64,000 nucleotides of DNA, from the NCBI RefSeq assembly GCF_963576675.1, contig NC_088918.1, positions 69,241,501-69,305,500 of the forward strand, read 5' to 3'. Position numbers and translations under genes: made by a program. The notes below the pieces were generated by a model, which ran no database searches, had not been told where the DNA came from, and saw nothing but the letters and a program-made list of their open reading frames with translations. The number at the start of each line of letters is the position of its first letter. Position 1 is the stretch's first letter. Source of the DNA: Euphorbia lathyris (lineage: Eukaryota; Streptophyta; Magnoliopsida; Malpighiales; Euphorbiaceae). Shown in pieces: positions 37,645-49,458 of the stretch.

Positions 37645-38658
37645 TTCTTGCTTATCTAGCTTGTACAAATTAACAACAAAAGTATCAATAAGATGATGCA
37701 ACAAAATCTCGAAACTCGATAATGTGTCATTAGCTTTTTGAACTTACTTAAAGTGGACGATTAATCCTCTAATTCTTACGTGGTAGAGCAAAATGGTAAT
37801 TTAGACAAGTTAAAGTGCAAATCACTTTAAACGATAAGATATTATTTGGTGGATATAATTACGAATATTATCAATATGACGGTAGAAATTAACGGAGGCC
37901 AACATTTTATTAAAAGTTTAGGGCACTTCAAATATATAATTATACACAAACTTGTTACTGTTTTTTAAACAAATGTGTTGCTTTTTGTCATTTGGTTATC
38001 CGAATTCTTAATTAGAGAGCCATTGAACATATATATTATTCAATTTTGAACACTCAACACCCTCATTTACGAACATGGTCTGTTTGAGTCAAGGAACATG
38101 TCAATTTTGAAGTCTGACAAACTTGCAAATGAGGGTGTTGAAAGTACAAAATTGCCAAATCAACAAACAAAATGTGTGTTGATCCAAATACAAAAAAGTG
38201 ACAATATTTAAGTGTACTTGGACTATCAAACCCTGAAAAGACAACACCATTTTCAAAGATAACACGTTTGACACAATTCACATTTCCTTGTTATTTATAT
38301 CACTATATTATCATGTAGACTATATAGATCACATAACACGATTGCAATATAATAACTCAATTTGATAATTAACTATTTGTATTTTTTAGATTCGATAAAG
38401 GACTGAGATTTCTCTCCAAGTCTACAGCCAGCTAATGGATGCCGACAAGATTTCTCTCCTATAATCATTTCATCAATCCTACGTCTGAGAAGATTCAGAT
38501 TTCCCAGACCAATATTGAAAACACTTGTCAATAAGATTAACTCCATACTATCAACCAATGTTAATTGATGAGGTTTGGAAGCTAATATGACGTCCTTAAT
38601 TGTACCTACCAAAACCATTTCAACTACTAAACGTTGTAAACTATAATTAACATATTAT
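37645..38658. other. Intergenic, between convergent PPR and gag-ubiquitin genes
   Basis: Mostly AT-rich. A small palindromic stretch occurs at 38055-38145 (CAACACCCTCATTTACGAAC and inverted CAAATGAGGGTGTTG). An 81-codon minus-strand frame at 38373-38618 has no recognisable features. Confidence 0.4.
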
Positions 38659-39654
38659 TTACCACATATGAATTGTAGACCATACTTGAATGCAGCACTC
38701 CGCTAAAGTCTTTTCATCATCCATGAGCTCGAATGAACAAAACATCAGCCTCTTGTATGGGGGTATGCCCCCTATAGCCTGGATTTTGGCCTTCAGATTT
38801 CCAATAGTGTCACTGCTCTCAACATGCAAGGAGATGGTCTGGCGATCACGGGTCTTAGCAAAAATCTGTATACCAGGCATACCACTTCTCTCACTAAGAT
38901 CAAAATGGTCGTAAGTAGACAGTTTGTCCCCTTCCTGCCCCTGCTTTGGCTTTTTAGGCTCTTGAGCCTGCTCATTGAAGCATTTACGCTTGTTGGATCT
39001 ATTTTCAACTGATGTTTTTCCAATGAAATGTGCCTCAACATTATTCTTGATGGATGTAAGGCGATCCTCTTCTAACTCTAGATGGCGAGCAACATCCTCG
39101 AAAGTCCTTATACTTTCGGTTTGGATTAGGTGCATCCTCATGTGGTCCCAACTCTCTCGTAAAGAACGAATAACAGCTTGGATTTTCTGCTCTTCAGTCA
39201 TTTTTTGACCAGCTTCAGTAAGCTCACTGATCATGCTAGACATTTCTCTTAAATGGATCTTCATGGTATGATCGTAAGACATCTTATAAGTATCGAATTT
39301 GAAAGCTAGGGCACGGAGTTTTGTTAGAGACACACTTCCAAACTTGTGCTTCAATGCGGTCCATATATCCATTGCATTCTCATACATGTTGAATTGTTTA
39401 GTAATATCATCATCCATCGCACTTAGCAGGACGATGCGAGCAGTGGAGTTCTTCTTCCTCCAAGCCATATAGGCTTCTAGATCCTTTCTATATTGGGATG
39501 TAGTCCCTTCCTCGGGTTTAGCCATAATGGAACTCAAAGAATCAAAAACCTCTTGCTCTTCAAGTAAGTACTGGACTTTCGTGCTCCATATCTTGTAGTT
39601 ATCCCCATTCAACTTGAAGTCTTTGTTGAGTTCCATAACAATCGATTTTGACAT
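38659..39654 (-). CDS. Copia-type gag (UBN2/DUF4219) fused to a C-terminally truncated ubiquitin-like domain
   Basis: An open frame of 331 residues. Residues about 1-215 match the copia gag fold: ELNKDFKLNGDNYKIWSTKV, AMDIWTALKHKFGS, LTKLRALAFKFDTYKM and HLREMSSMISEL. A basic linker (NRSNKRKCFNEQ...EPKKPKQGQ) follows without the usual CCHC knuckle. Residues 259-331 are clearly ubiquitin-like: MPGIQIFAKT, VESSDTIGNLKAKIQ, GIPPYKRLMF, DEKTLAE, STIHMW. The frame stops where ubiquitin would continue to LRLRGG, so it could not be conjugated. The start at 39654 is chosen because TTATTGTAG just upstream looks like a splice acceptor (exon begins 39670). No LTRs, protease or RT are adjacent. Could be a domesticated gag or a retrotransposition chimera. 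Confidence 0.75.
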   Translation of the reverse strand: MSKSIVMELNKDFKLNGDNYKIWSTKVQYLLEEQEVFDSLSSIMAKPEEGTTSQYRKDLEAYMAWRKKNSTARIVLLSAMDDDITKQFNMYENAMDIWTALKHKFGSVSLTKLRALAFKFDTYKMSYDHTMKIHLREMSSMISELTEAGQKMTEEQKIQAVIRSLRESWDHMRMHLIQTESIRTFEDVARHLELEEDRLTSIKNNVEAHFIGKTSVENRSNKRKCFNEQAQEPKKPKQGQEGDKLSTYDHFDLSERSGMPGIQIFAKTRDRQTISLHVESSDTIGNLKAKIQAIGGIPPYKRLMFCSFELMDDEKTLAECCIQVWSTIHMW

Positions 39655-39670
39655 TGATGATGCTAATGAT

Positions 39671-40759
39671 CTACAATAAAACATAGTGTGAGTTGCACGT
39701 AATAACAGAAGAAAACTAAACTTATAGAAGTAGATGCAAATCAATACACAACCAGAATTCATGAACATAACAACTATAACTTATTAAATCAAAATAAAAA
39801 TAAAAACACAAAACTAGGCAAAACCCTTAAGTTGTTTCAACAATCCAATATTCCCTTTGTTTGATCAATGGAGGACTTGGTTTATAAATCAACATAAGAA
39901 ACATATAATATGCTTTATGCATCATGGAACCTTATACCCGTTCAGATTATTTGATTGAACCTCTAAAGTTTGGAGATGTCTCATTAATTCCTAAATTTGT
40001 TTACAATGATCTAAATGGTTACAATAATCTATTAAACTCTTGAAATTGCTTAAAATGATATAAGTTTTACTTTGTCCAAATCTCTCATTGTTCTAGCAAG
40101 TGGACTTAGAGTTAAATGAGACATTTTAAACAAATTTCACAAGGCCAAAGTTTAACAAATATAGAAATCCTAATGTGTTAAGCCTATATAATATCAAAAT
40201 TTCATATGCATACTAATAAAATCTCGAATTCTCAAACACATAATTCATATCATAAAAGGAAACTCCCTAAATTCATTTATATCAGTGTCATTTTCCTATA
40301 CACAGAACTTTGACTTAAATTGTGTCTTTACCCAAAGAAACAATTCACGTTAGCCAGTTGGAGAAAAGGAATCCCAGATTCATTTTTCAAATTGTTCAAG
40401 TTGAATAACGAGGGGTATAAAGCTAACGGACACTATCTCGATTCTAAGACAAATATAATTGCATAAGAAAACATAACATTATTCAGAAATTTTAATTCCC
40501 AGAAGAAAAGAGAGATTCGGAGTATCTGACCAGTGGGGCTCCAGAACAGCTTATCCGATCTCCTCCAATGGAGCAGCGACTCTGATGCAGCGGCAGAGGA
40601 GGGAGAAGTAATCGGGACTTAAAGGATGGTTGAGTCGTCGAGAGATAAGGTGAGGAGAAAGAAAAACAAGCAAATTGAGAAGAAGCGGGAATTACAAAAT
40701 CGAGAAGAGGGAAATAGAAAGAAGCATCTCCTTCCCAGTGTTTGCCACGTCAATCGTGA
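39671..40759. other. Presumed 5' intron and leader of the gag-ubiquitin gene
   Basis: Minus strand 40530-40700 is purine/pyrimidine-structured and gene-leader-like, with a possible donor at CCCCACTG|GTCAGA near 40533. The stretch 39955-40150 is a member of the dispersed repeat family seen at 11275. No other gene is seen. Confidence 0.35.
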
Positions 40760-40924
40760 GATCAATTTTATCTCTAGTATTGACAGTTCAGATCAATTTT
40801 AATTCTAAGATTGTCAAATTGACCAAATTTGAAAAATAATTCATCAAATTGTTTTTTCGAGCATGAATCTTGTCATTTAGACTTTGGATATGAGTCATTT
40901 TATCACTAATTAGTAATATAACAT

Positions 40925-43900
40925 GAATCCTGTGATCAGTTGTCTTCCTTCTGATGGACTTCTTTGTTTGGAATGTTAGAGGTGCGGCTAGCAAGGCAAC
41001 CCGCATCCATGTTAATGATCTTATTAAGCAATTTAACCCTTCTTGTTTTGCTCTTCTTGAAACCAAGGTTAGTGGTTCTAAAGCAGATGAGGTGGTTAAA
41101 AAGTTTAAGAATTGGAAGTGTGTCAGGTCGGAGGCGACGGGTCGAGCAGGGGGGATCTGGCTTTTTTGGAAGCCAGGTCGTGTAAGTATTGATATTATTA
41201 CTATTGATAACCAATTCATTCATAGCAAGGTGTGTTATCCTGGCAACAAACCTTTCTTTGTGTCCTTTGTCTATGCCGATCCGATCCTGACTAACCGGAA
41301 GAGGCTTTGGGAGATCATGTTCTCTATTAGTACGAATATGATGGATCCTTGGTTGGTCGCTGGTGACTTTAATGATATTGCTCGGATGAGTGATCAGAAA
41401 GGGGGGGGGCAATCATTATATCAACCGGTGCCTTAACCATAAGCAAAATATGGATCTTTGCGGGCTATCGGACCTTGGTGCGGCTGGCCACAAGTTCACT
41501 TGGAAAAGGAACAGCGTGTTTGTTCGGTTGGATAAAGTGTATGCGAATGTAGCGGCGATCTATAGATTTCCTGAGGTAAACGTGCTGAACCTCCCTTTTC
41601 GCCACTCGGACCATAGTCCTATCCTCGTTAAGCTGGTTAAAGGTCATCGGTCCAAAGGGAATAGACCGTTTAGGTACCTTGTTGCTTGGGACACCCATCC
41701 TGAGTTCAGGAACTTTGTTAAGGATAATTGGCAACCCCATTCTAATGTTCTCCTTGCTGCTGAGGAGTTTAGAAGAAATGTGGTGGGATGGAATAAAAAC
41801 ATCTTTGGCCATATTATCCGAAGGAACAATAAACTCTTAAGGAGGATGGAAGGCATTCAACGCTGTTTGGAGATCCGTTTTGACCACGGTATGAATTGTC
41901 ATCTTAGATCTCTCCAGAACGAGCTGGAAGCGGTCCTTAGACAGGAAGAGCTCCTTTGGTTCCAGAAATCTAGGAAGGCTTGGATTAAGGATGGTGACCG
42001 GAACACCAGATTCTTCCACCTTTCTACTATTATTAGAAGGCAAAGGAACCAGATCGATGCTATTAAAGATTCTAATGGTAACTGGATTTATGAGGAAGAA
42101 GATATTCGTCGCCTTGCTCTTGAGTTTTATAAAAACCTCTTTAAAGAGGAAGTTGTGGATCTGGACAAAGCCCACTCCGGGGTCACCTTTCCTAGGCTGG
42201 AGGAGGAGGTAATTGTTGATGCCTTTCATCCTATCGACCGGAAAGAAATTGATATTGCCTTCACCAGTATTGGAGCTACTAAAGCTCCAGGGATCGATGG
42301 TATCCCTGCTAGTTTCTACCATAAACACTGGGACTCGGTGAAGGAAGGTGTCTATAATTTTATCTTTGGAATCTTCCGCGGTTCCAACGAGATTAGCCTG
42401 GTGAATAAAACCCTCCTGGTTCTGATCCCTAAGGTTGAAAAGCCCTCCTCCTTTTTACAAATGAGGCCGATCAGCCTATGTAATGTTTTATACAAAGCTA
42501 TCACTAAGATTGTGGCGAATAGGATCCGGCGGATCCTTCCTGAGATTATTAGCCAAAATCAAGGTAGCTTTGTTCCTGGTAGGCAAATGATGGACAATGT
42601 GGTAATTGCCCAGGAGATGGTCCATTCCATGAAAATGAGGAAGGGTAAGAAAGGGATCGTGGCTCTCAAGCTTGATCTGGAGAAAGCTTATGATCATTTA
42701 AACTGGAGCTTTCTTTTGGATAGCTTAAGTAAAGCTGGTATTCCTGAGAACTGGAGGAGTTTGATTGAAGGTTGCGTGTCTTCTCCTGTTTTTCCAGGTT
42801 CTGATCAATGGAGATATGTCTGATGAGTTTTCTCCTTCTAGGGGTATCCGTCAAGGAGATCCTATGAGCCCTTTCCTTTTTGTGATAGCAATGGAAAGGC
42901 TGGCTCACCTAATTCAAGAAGCTGTGAATAAGGGGAGTCTCCATCTTGTGTCCATTAACAGATTTTGCCCTCCTATTTCCCACTTGTTCTTCGCTGACGA
43001 TGTGATGATCTTTGTGGAAGGGAATGAGGAGCAAATTGGTGTGGTCATGAATATCCTGGAGTGCTTTTGCGTTGCTTCTGGCCAGAAGATCAATGTCCAC
43101 AAGTCCCGGATGCTTTGCTCTAAGAACATGGATAGAAGCCTCTGTAATAAGCTTAGCGATCTTTCGGGTATCCCTCTTACCCAATCCTTGGGAAAGTATA
43201 TTGGGATCCCCTTCATAGTGACAGAGTTTCCAAAGCCTCCTTTAAGGAGACTCTGGACAAAACTAATGGGTTGTGTGCTAGTTGGAAGGCCAATTCTCTT
43301 TCCTTGGCTGGCCGCCTAACCTTAATTCAGTCTGTCAACTGCGCAGCTCCCAATCATATCATGCAAGCATGTAAGTTGCCTGAGCCGGTTCTCAATGAGC
43401 TTGATAAAATCAACCGGCGTTTTCTTTGGGGTGAGTCTGGAGAGGGTAGGAAGATTCACCTAGTCCCTTGGAAGGAGGTCTGCCAGCCTAAAAGCAGGGG
43501 GGGTCTTGGCATCAGACAAGCTAAAGATAACAATAAGGTCTTGTTGATGAAGCTCCTCTGGAGAATGTGGCAGAACCCTTCTTCTCTTTGGGTTCGATTG
43601 CTTTGTGGCAAGTATCGTAAGGACAAAATCTTTGGGGGCCCTAAAGAGAGGATTGGCAATTGTTCTTTCCTTTGGAAAGGGCTCAGTGTTGTGTTTGCTG
43701 AGTTCTGCACGGGGGTTGGCCTGGAGGTGGGTAATGGTAAGTCCATAAGCTTCTGGCATGACACCTGGATCGGAGATAAACCTCTTATAGAGGTTTGCTG
43801 CTCTCCCCCGCCTAGCAATTTCCGCAACTGGAGGATTGCCGATGTGGTGGACTCTGATGGGGACTGGATTTGGTCTATGTTTGATTCCTTCTTGAGCCTT

Positions 43901-45096
43901 GATTCTCTCCTCAGAATCAGGGGAGTGAAGATTAGTAACCTTGAGGAGGACAAGGATAGGCATTGCTGGGCCCTGACAAAAAATGGAGCTTACTCTTGCA
44001 AGTCTGCCTTTGAAGCTTTTACTCTTGACAGATCCGACCCTCTTTCGGACACTTGGAAATCCATTTGGGCTCTGAAAATCCCTTACCGAATGAGGAGCTT
44101 CCTGTGGCTTGGAGTCAAGGACAGATTGTTGACTAATTCGGATAGACATAGACGTCACTTGGCGGATTCAGGTGCTTGCAGTAGATGCAGAGGCCAAGTT
44201 GAATCTTTGTGCCATGCCCTTAGGGACTGCCCTAAGAGTAAGGAGGTTTGGCAGAAAGTTCTTCCGCACCACATTCTCCCCTCCTTCTTTGCCTACCCTG
44301 AGAATGACTGGTTCTCCAATGGGGTTAAAGGTAGGTTAATGGCTAGCATGGAGCATGGAGACATTTTATTTGCTATTATCTGCCACCACCATTGGAAGTG
44401 GAGAAACGACGAGATCTTTGGTGAGAAGACTGTTTTTATTCAGAACTTACCCGAGTTCTTCTCTAAAAAGCTCCTTACCATTACGGGGAGCTTCAAAGGG
44501 GACCCCCTTGCCAATTCTACCCAGAATAAAGAGGTTCAACTCGTTGGGTGGTGTAGGCCGAAGGATGGGGTGGTTAAGTTGAACACGGATGGCTCCTGTC
44601 TCAACAATGGAAAGATCGTGGCTGGAGGCGTGCTCAGGGACGCGGGAGGTGCCTAGTTGTCTGGATTCACCCATAACCTGGGTTTGGGCTCATCCTTTTC
44701 AGCGGAACTTTGGGGTATTCTTTCTAGAGTCAAGCTTGCCAGAAATCTGGGTATTAAAAGGCTTGCTGTGGAGTCTGATAATATGGAGGCTATTAGTATG
44801 ATCTCTAATAATCATGTTTTTTGTCTTAGTAGCCAGAACCTTATCAAAGCAATAAGAAGTTTTGGCTCCTCCTTTGAGTCCTTAGAGTTCAGCCACATCT
44901 ACAGAGAACAAAATCGAATTACGGATCGCTTGGGCACGAGGGGATGTTAGGTGTTTCCACCCTTTCTGATCCTCCTATCTATCTTTCTTCTCTCCTTTTA
45001 GAGGACAGAGTTGGGGTTAGCTTTCCTAGGCTGATCCCAGGTTAGCTTTTGTCTCGGTGTTGGTTTGTTTTCTTTCCTGTTTCTACCAAAAAAAAA
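40925..45096 (+). mobile_element. L1-type LINE with poly(A) and 13-bp target duplication
   Basis: The insertion is flanked by AGTAATATAACAT at 40912-40924 and 45097-45109. It ends in a run of about ten A's (45088-45097). It begins only about 30 bp before the ORF2 start, so ORF1 (gag-like) is missing through 5' truncation. Confidence 0.9.
40954..44950 (+). pseudogene. LINE ORF2: endonuclease, reverse transcriptase, zf-RVT, RNase H (frameshifted)
   Basis: Domains in order: APE-type endonuclease from FFVWNVRGAASKATR with GDFND; reverse transcriptase with APGIDGIPASF, LKLDLEKAYDHLNW, IRQGDPMSPFLFV and FFADD; a zf-RVT region with IPYRMRSFLWLGVKDRLLT and a CSRC...CHALRDC finger; a terminal RNase H-like region (LNTDGSCLNNGK, VESDNMEA, YREQNR). 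The frame shifts at a G run (41401-41409), near 42790 in a T run and near 43270, and stops at TAG 44654-44656. The breaks are few and three are at or near homopolymers. Plant L1 ORF2 is of this domain order. Confidence 0.9.
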
Positions 45097-45506
45097 AGTA
45101 ATATAACATAAATATATGATTAAACGTGAAAAAAATTTAAAACAAAAATTTAAAAATATATTCTCTATTGTACGAGTTGGACAAAAAAATTCAATATTTC
45201 GCCAAATTTATAAATATTAATCTCTAATTCTATTATTAAATCACATAAAATATGAATTTTTTTTCTTTAAAACAAACTAATATGCAATTGGTGCAAAATA
45301 AGGAACAAAATATCTGTGTTTTATAATAATGTCTGAAATTGATCCAACTTAATAACGTTAGGGGTAAAATTACTATTGTCTGCCAACATTAAAAGTAAAA
45401 TTGCACCATTTTAGATGTTATGGGTAAAATTAATTATGCATGTCAATATTAGGGGTATTTTTATACCTTAACCCTTAATTTTTTTTTTTACTTTATTAGT
45501 TAATAA

Positions 45507-46039
45507 GAGCATCTCCAACAGGCTCTTAGTTCACTCCCTAAAAATAATATAAAAAATTGACTCTTAGTGATTTAAGAGTTACTAATACATATCATCTCCA
45601 ACAATACTCCTTATATTCACTCTCTATTTATTATTTTATTATTAAAGTTATTAACTATTGTTATATTAACCAATAGTGAAAGGAGAGAGACAAATCAATA
45701 ATTAATTATTGTTCTATCTACCAATAGTGAAAAGAGAGAGACTCCTTAATAAAAAAAAGGGCGGCCCGGTCGCATTACGCGTCCCCGCTGAGCGAGGGTC
45801 CGGGGAGGGGTCCCACCACAAGGGTGTATTGGGGGCAAGCCTTCCCTTAATAATAAATTATTAATAAAAAAATGAGTTAAGAGTCACTAAGAGGTGGATA
45901 GAGGCTCTCTATTAATAGAGCGGATGAGGAGGCTCTTAGTTATTTGAGGAGCCACTAAGAGACTGTTGGAGTTGATTTTTAACCCTCCCTCCTCAAATTT
46001 TAACTTAAGAGCCATTTTAAGAGGCTGTTGGAGATGCTC
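45507..46039. mobile_element. Tourist/PIF-Harbinger-type MITE
   Basis: Inverted ends GAGCATCTCCAACAGGCTCT and AGAGGCTGTTGGAGATGCTC, with the three-base target TAA on both sides (45504-45506 and 46040-46042). It contains a GC-rich insertion at 45753-45844. Confidence 0.7.
45759..45846 (+). mobile_element. Au-SINE-like fragment nested in the Tourist MITE
   Basis: A GC-rich segment, GGGCGGCCCGGTCGCATTAC through GGTCCGGGGAGGGGTCCCAC, resembles the 5' part of the plant Au SINE as I recall it, including tRNA-derived promoter-like sequence. Direct repeats CCTTAATAA flank it (45744-45752 and 45845-45853). It is truncated, so family assignment rests on the 5' part only. Confidence 0.6.
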
Positions 46040-46159
46040 TAAAGTAAATGTCATAAGTTGAACGATAAGACTAGAGATGTATGGGAACAAAAGATTTTCA
46101 TCCCCTTATTAGATTTGTGAATTATTCTGTTTAAATTGTATTAGAACTGATGTAATTCT

Positions 46160-46480
46160 GTTATTTGGTTCAGTTTTTTTTTTTACTTTTTAGTTCGAAA
46201 TCAATTACAGATGTAGGTGTATAATCATTATCCTTCAACCAACTTAAAGCTTTACAAACACTCACGCTTTCGGACAACATAGGATCCAAACTGCAATACA
46301 GAAGGCTAGAGGAGACCTTTATCATTGCGCAAAACGAACCCAAAGCCAGCTGTGGAAAATGTGCAAAAAGGGCAGCATCAATATTACCCTTCAATGATCC
46401 TATAGGTGGAGGAACCCATCAGAGATTTGCAGGAGGTGTCGAACTCGTTGAGATATCGGTAGCCAACTGAGCTTGGGATG
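46160..46480 (-). pseudogene. LINE RNase H fragment
   Basis: A minus-strand frame of 74 codons (46170-46394) begins LKGNIDAALF, has a gap-shortened core and SVSVCKALSWLKD, matching the plant LINE RNase H-like (RVT_3) pattern. Upstream a PPPIG stretch is also typical. It is a short isolated remnant. Confidence 0.55.
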
Positions 46481-46836
46481 GAAACTGCCCTTCAATTCAA
46501 TTTTTCAAAAGATCCACATATATACTATATATAATAGCGGAAGCAGAGGGAAATTGAGATAAGTGTTTTAGAGACCTTTTTGATGAGTTGTCAACGTAGT
46601 AAAAAATCAAAATTAAAAAGATTTTATTAATTAAAAATAACATATTTGTATTTATAATATATTAAACAATTACTATCCCATTAATGAAAATAATAAAAGA
46701 AAGTAAAAGTTACAAATAGATGAAAAGACACAAAGTAAAAGAAATCCAAAAATCACAAATAAACTTCTATATAAAGCATGATAGATAATATTTCACCATT
46801 ATATTCATTGGCCATGATAGATAGTATTATATTTCT

Positions 46837-47345
46837 GAAGGTAATTATTCGATTTTTCTTTCATATGTTGTAGTTATTTTGTTCTCAATTGTGTTGTTGT
46901 TTTATTTTTCTTTCAGATCCATTTCTGTCGTTACCCAGATTTTATACTTCTCGCTACCTTATCCTGTTTTCTTTATTATTTATCCTTTTTTTTTCAAACT
47001 GATAACTCCAATTGAAGAAATCTAATAGAAATAGAAGATGGATGGACAACTAAAATCGGGAAACACAAAAGTGTCAAAAATTAAAAGAAATTCTTATGTT
47101 TCTCGCTACCTTATCCATGTTTTCTTTATTATTTATCCTTGTTTTTCAAATTGATAACTCCAATTGAAGAAATCTAATAGAAATAGAAGATGGATGGACA
47201 ACTAAAATCGGGAAACACAAAAGTGTCAAAAATTACAAGAAATTCTTATGTTTCTCAAGGTAATTATTCGATTTTTTTTCATATGTTGTAGTTATTTTTG
47301 TTCTCAATTGTGTTGTTTTATTTTTATTAAACAATAGTTGTTATA
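46837..47345. repeat. Tandem duplication, 152-bp unit with duplicated flanks
   Basis: TCTCGCTACCTTATCC...CTTATGTT occurs at 46949-47100 and again at 47101-47252, nearly identical. The preceding segment (GGTAATTATTCGATTTTT..., 46838) recurs after the second unit (about 47258). AT-rich, non-coding. Confidence 0.75.
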
Positions 47346-47605
47346 GTTTCATCTTTCAGATATGAAATTCCATTCTGTCGTCTCTCCGGTTCCATATCTA
47401 TCACTCCATGTTTTCTTTTTTATTTGTTTGTTTTTTTCAAAATGATTAAAATAAAGATTTTGTATATTTGCATTCTTTTTTAGTATGTTTTTTTATTTTT
47501 ATGCATTTTGGAAAAATAGACATAAAGTTTCACACAATAGTTGTTTATTGAAGTTATAGACATATTGAATAAAATATTAAAGAGGTATTGAAATATTATA
47601 CTTAC

Positions 47606-47879
47606 TGATTCGGAATATCAACCGGGGGCCCAGCTGGCCCATAGGCCCAGCAGGGCCCAAGAAGGCTCAATATAAATAAGGGGGACACAACCTAAAGAAG
47701 GGGCGGGTAACATTATTTCTAAACTCTATCTTAATACCAAGAGTAATTTCCCTTGAGCTACTAACTGTCTTGATCGTCGGAGTATATACAGGGACCGCTC
47801 CCCACACAGGGACGATCATCGCAGAACGCGAGAACCTTACCCGGAGAGAGCCAGTTTGCTATTTCACGTATCCTGATTA
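47606..47879 (+). repeat. 5' LTR
   Basis: Starts TGATTCGGAATATC and ends GTATCCTGATTA. It has a TATAAATA promoter box at 47671-47678. The sequence after it, TTGGTGCGGTGAAGGTGG at about 47881-47898, is in primer-binding-site position. Confidence 0.93.
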
Positions 47880-47928
47880 TTTGGTGCGGTGAAGGTGGAA
47901 TACAAGTGACTTCGGAATCTCAAGCAAA

Positions 47929-49452
47929 ATGCAAACCCCAAATGAGCCTGCTCCGACGCAAGCACCGGAAGTAGGAATGACTAGCTCCATGACTAACGTC
48001 GAACGTTCCGTACCAACCTTTCCAATTTCCCCTAGAAACCTGGGACCGCTAATGGAGGAGGTGAGCCCTGAGGAAGAAGAGACTCACAATACCAGACAAC
48101 TCCTCAGTGCGATACAAGGTTTTCAGACCACTCAGGCCGTTCATACGGCGGCTCAGATGAAGATAATAGAGCAACAGAGAAGCTTGCAGGAGGAGAACGT
48201 GAAAATCTGGCAATACCTCAAAGCAACATTGGAGATACAAAGAAAGGGCATGCTTCTGGGCGAACCCTCAGGGCCCGGGGTCCCCGTAGGGACAAGTGCC
48301 GTTTCTGTTGCGGCCAGAGGTAGCGCTGGGCGGCGCGAAAAGATAGCGGCCGCAGGTAGCGAAGATATGTTGGAACTAAAGATCCAATGTTTTCTTGACA
48401 AAAGGGCCCTCGGAGGCGTCATGGGGGGAAGCATCACATCCAGTAAAACACCGCTAGTAAAAAGAATCATCAAGACAAGGTTCCCACGAGACTGGAAAGC
48501 TCCTCGACTATCCCAGTGTTCGGGGACCGAAGACCCGAACGACCATGTCGCATCTTTTATGAGCACCATCAACTTGTATTCAAAAGACGAGGACATTATG
48601 TGCAAGGTTTTTCCGACCACACTCTCATCTAGTGCGCAAGAATGGTATCGAGGACTTGCTCCAAAAGTAAGGAAGATCAGCTCGGACCTCAACGGGCTCA
48701 AGCAGTGAGCAACTGAACCACTGCGCAACTTTCTTTCTAGGTTTCACCATATGGCCTCACAGGTTAAAGGCCTCAACCTCGAGGTGGCTCATGACGCTTT
48801 GGCAAAAGGAACCTCGTGCGAGCCTCTAAAGCAGAAATGTTTCCGAAAGATGCCAAGATCTTTCGAGGAGCTCATGACCATGGCACAAACCTTCGTCAGG
48901 TATGACGACTACGACCGGCCCGTAGGATACGAAGAGTCAGACAGGGACAAGGCCAGAGGAGACACGCACAAACAGGAAAAAGGTAGACCGACCATAGAAG
49001 CACGTGAGGAAGGCTGGGCACGCAAGGAGGCCCCAATGCCTTTTCCAGCTCGGGCCGAGCGAGCCAACCTGGAGCGCAAGGGAGACCGATCCCACGGGAA
49101 GGAAGTGCATTATGCTGCTCAGACCCAGCCTCACCGATTCGCACATCAGAATCCACCGACCGACAAGGGCAAGACCCGTATCGAGAAGGAATACTGCAAG
49201 TATCACAAATCCTCCGGACACTCCACGGAGAACTGCTATCAACTGCAGAAAGACATTGAGCGGATCACGGAGCAGGGCATGCCACCAAAGGCAGTTAGGC
49301 AGAGGGAGCAGAGCCCGAAGCAGCGGGACACCGGCCGAGCAGATGAGCCGAAGCGACCAAGGTACCACGGGGAGATCCACGTCATAAGGGAGGGAGCACC
49401 AGCGCTCTGCGCGCCTCCGAAGAGCTCCCGAAAAAGGAAAGCAATCGACTAG
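47929..49452 (+). pseudogene. Tat gag, one in-frame TGA
   Basis: The frame opens at 47929 and runs to 49452 with one TGA at 48706-48708; the next codons remain in frame (PLRNFLSRFHHMASQ). The capsid-like part (FLDKRALGG, TLSSSAQEWYRGL, SFEELMTMAQTFVRYDD) is typical of plant gypsy gag. Near the C terminus is a zinc knuckle with spacing CX2HX4HX4C (CKYHKSSGHSTENC). A stop at 49450-49452 separates it from the protease in the same frame. Confidence 0.85.
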
Positions 49453-49458
49453 ACCCTG

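Larger units (their letters stand above)
40760..45474. mobile_element. MITE related to 31674-32265, split by a LINE
   Basis: The right arm (45110-45474) ends in GGGGTATTTTTATACCTTAA and is closely similar to the right arm at 31840-32265. The left arm (from about 40760 to 40924) matches the left inner arm, with older divergence. The LINE at 40925 sits between them. The left end is degraded, so the outer limit is approximate. Confidence 0.6.

Noticed and set aside
38373..38618. 81-codon minus-strand frame downstream of the gag-ubiquitin gene
   Set aside because: No recognisable motif. A splice to the gag-ubiquitin frame was tried but gave no ubiquitin C-terminal tail and a stop.
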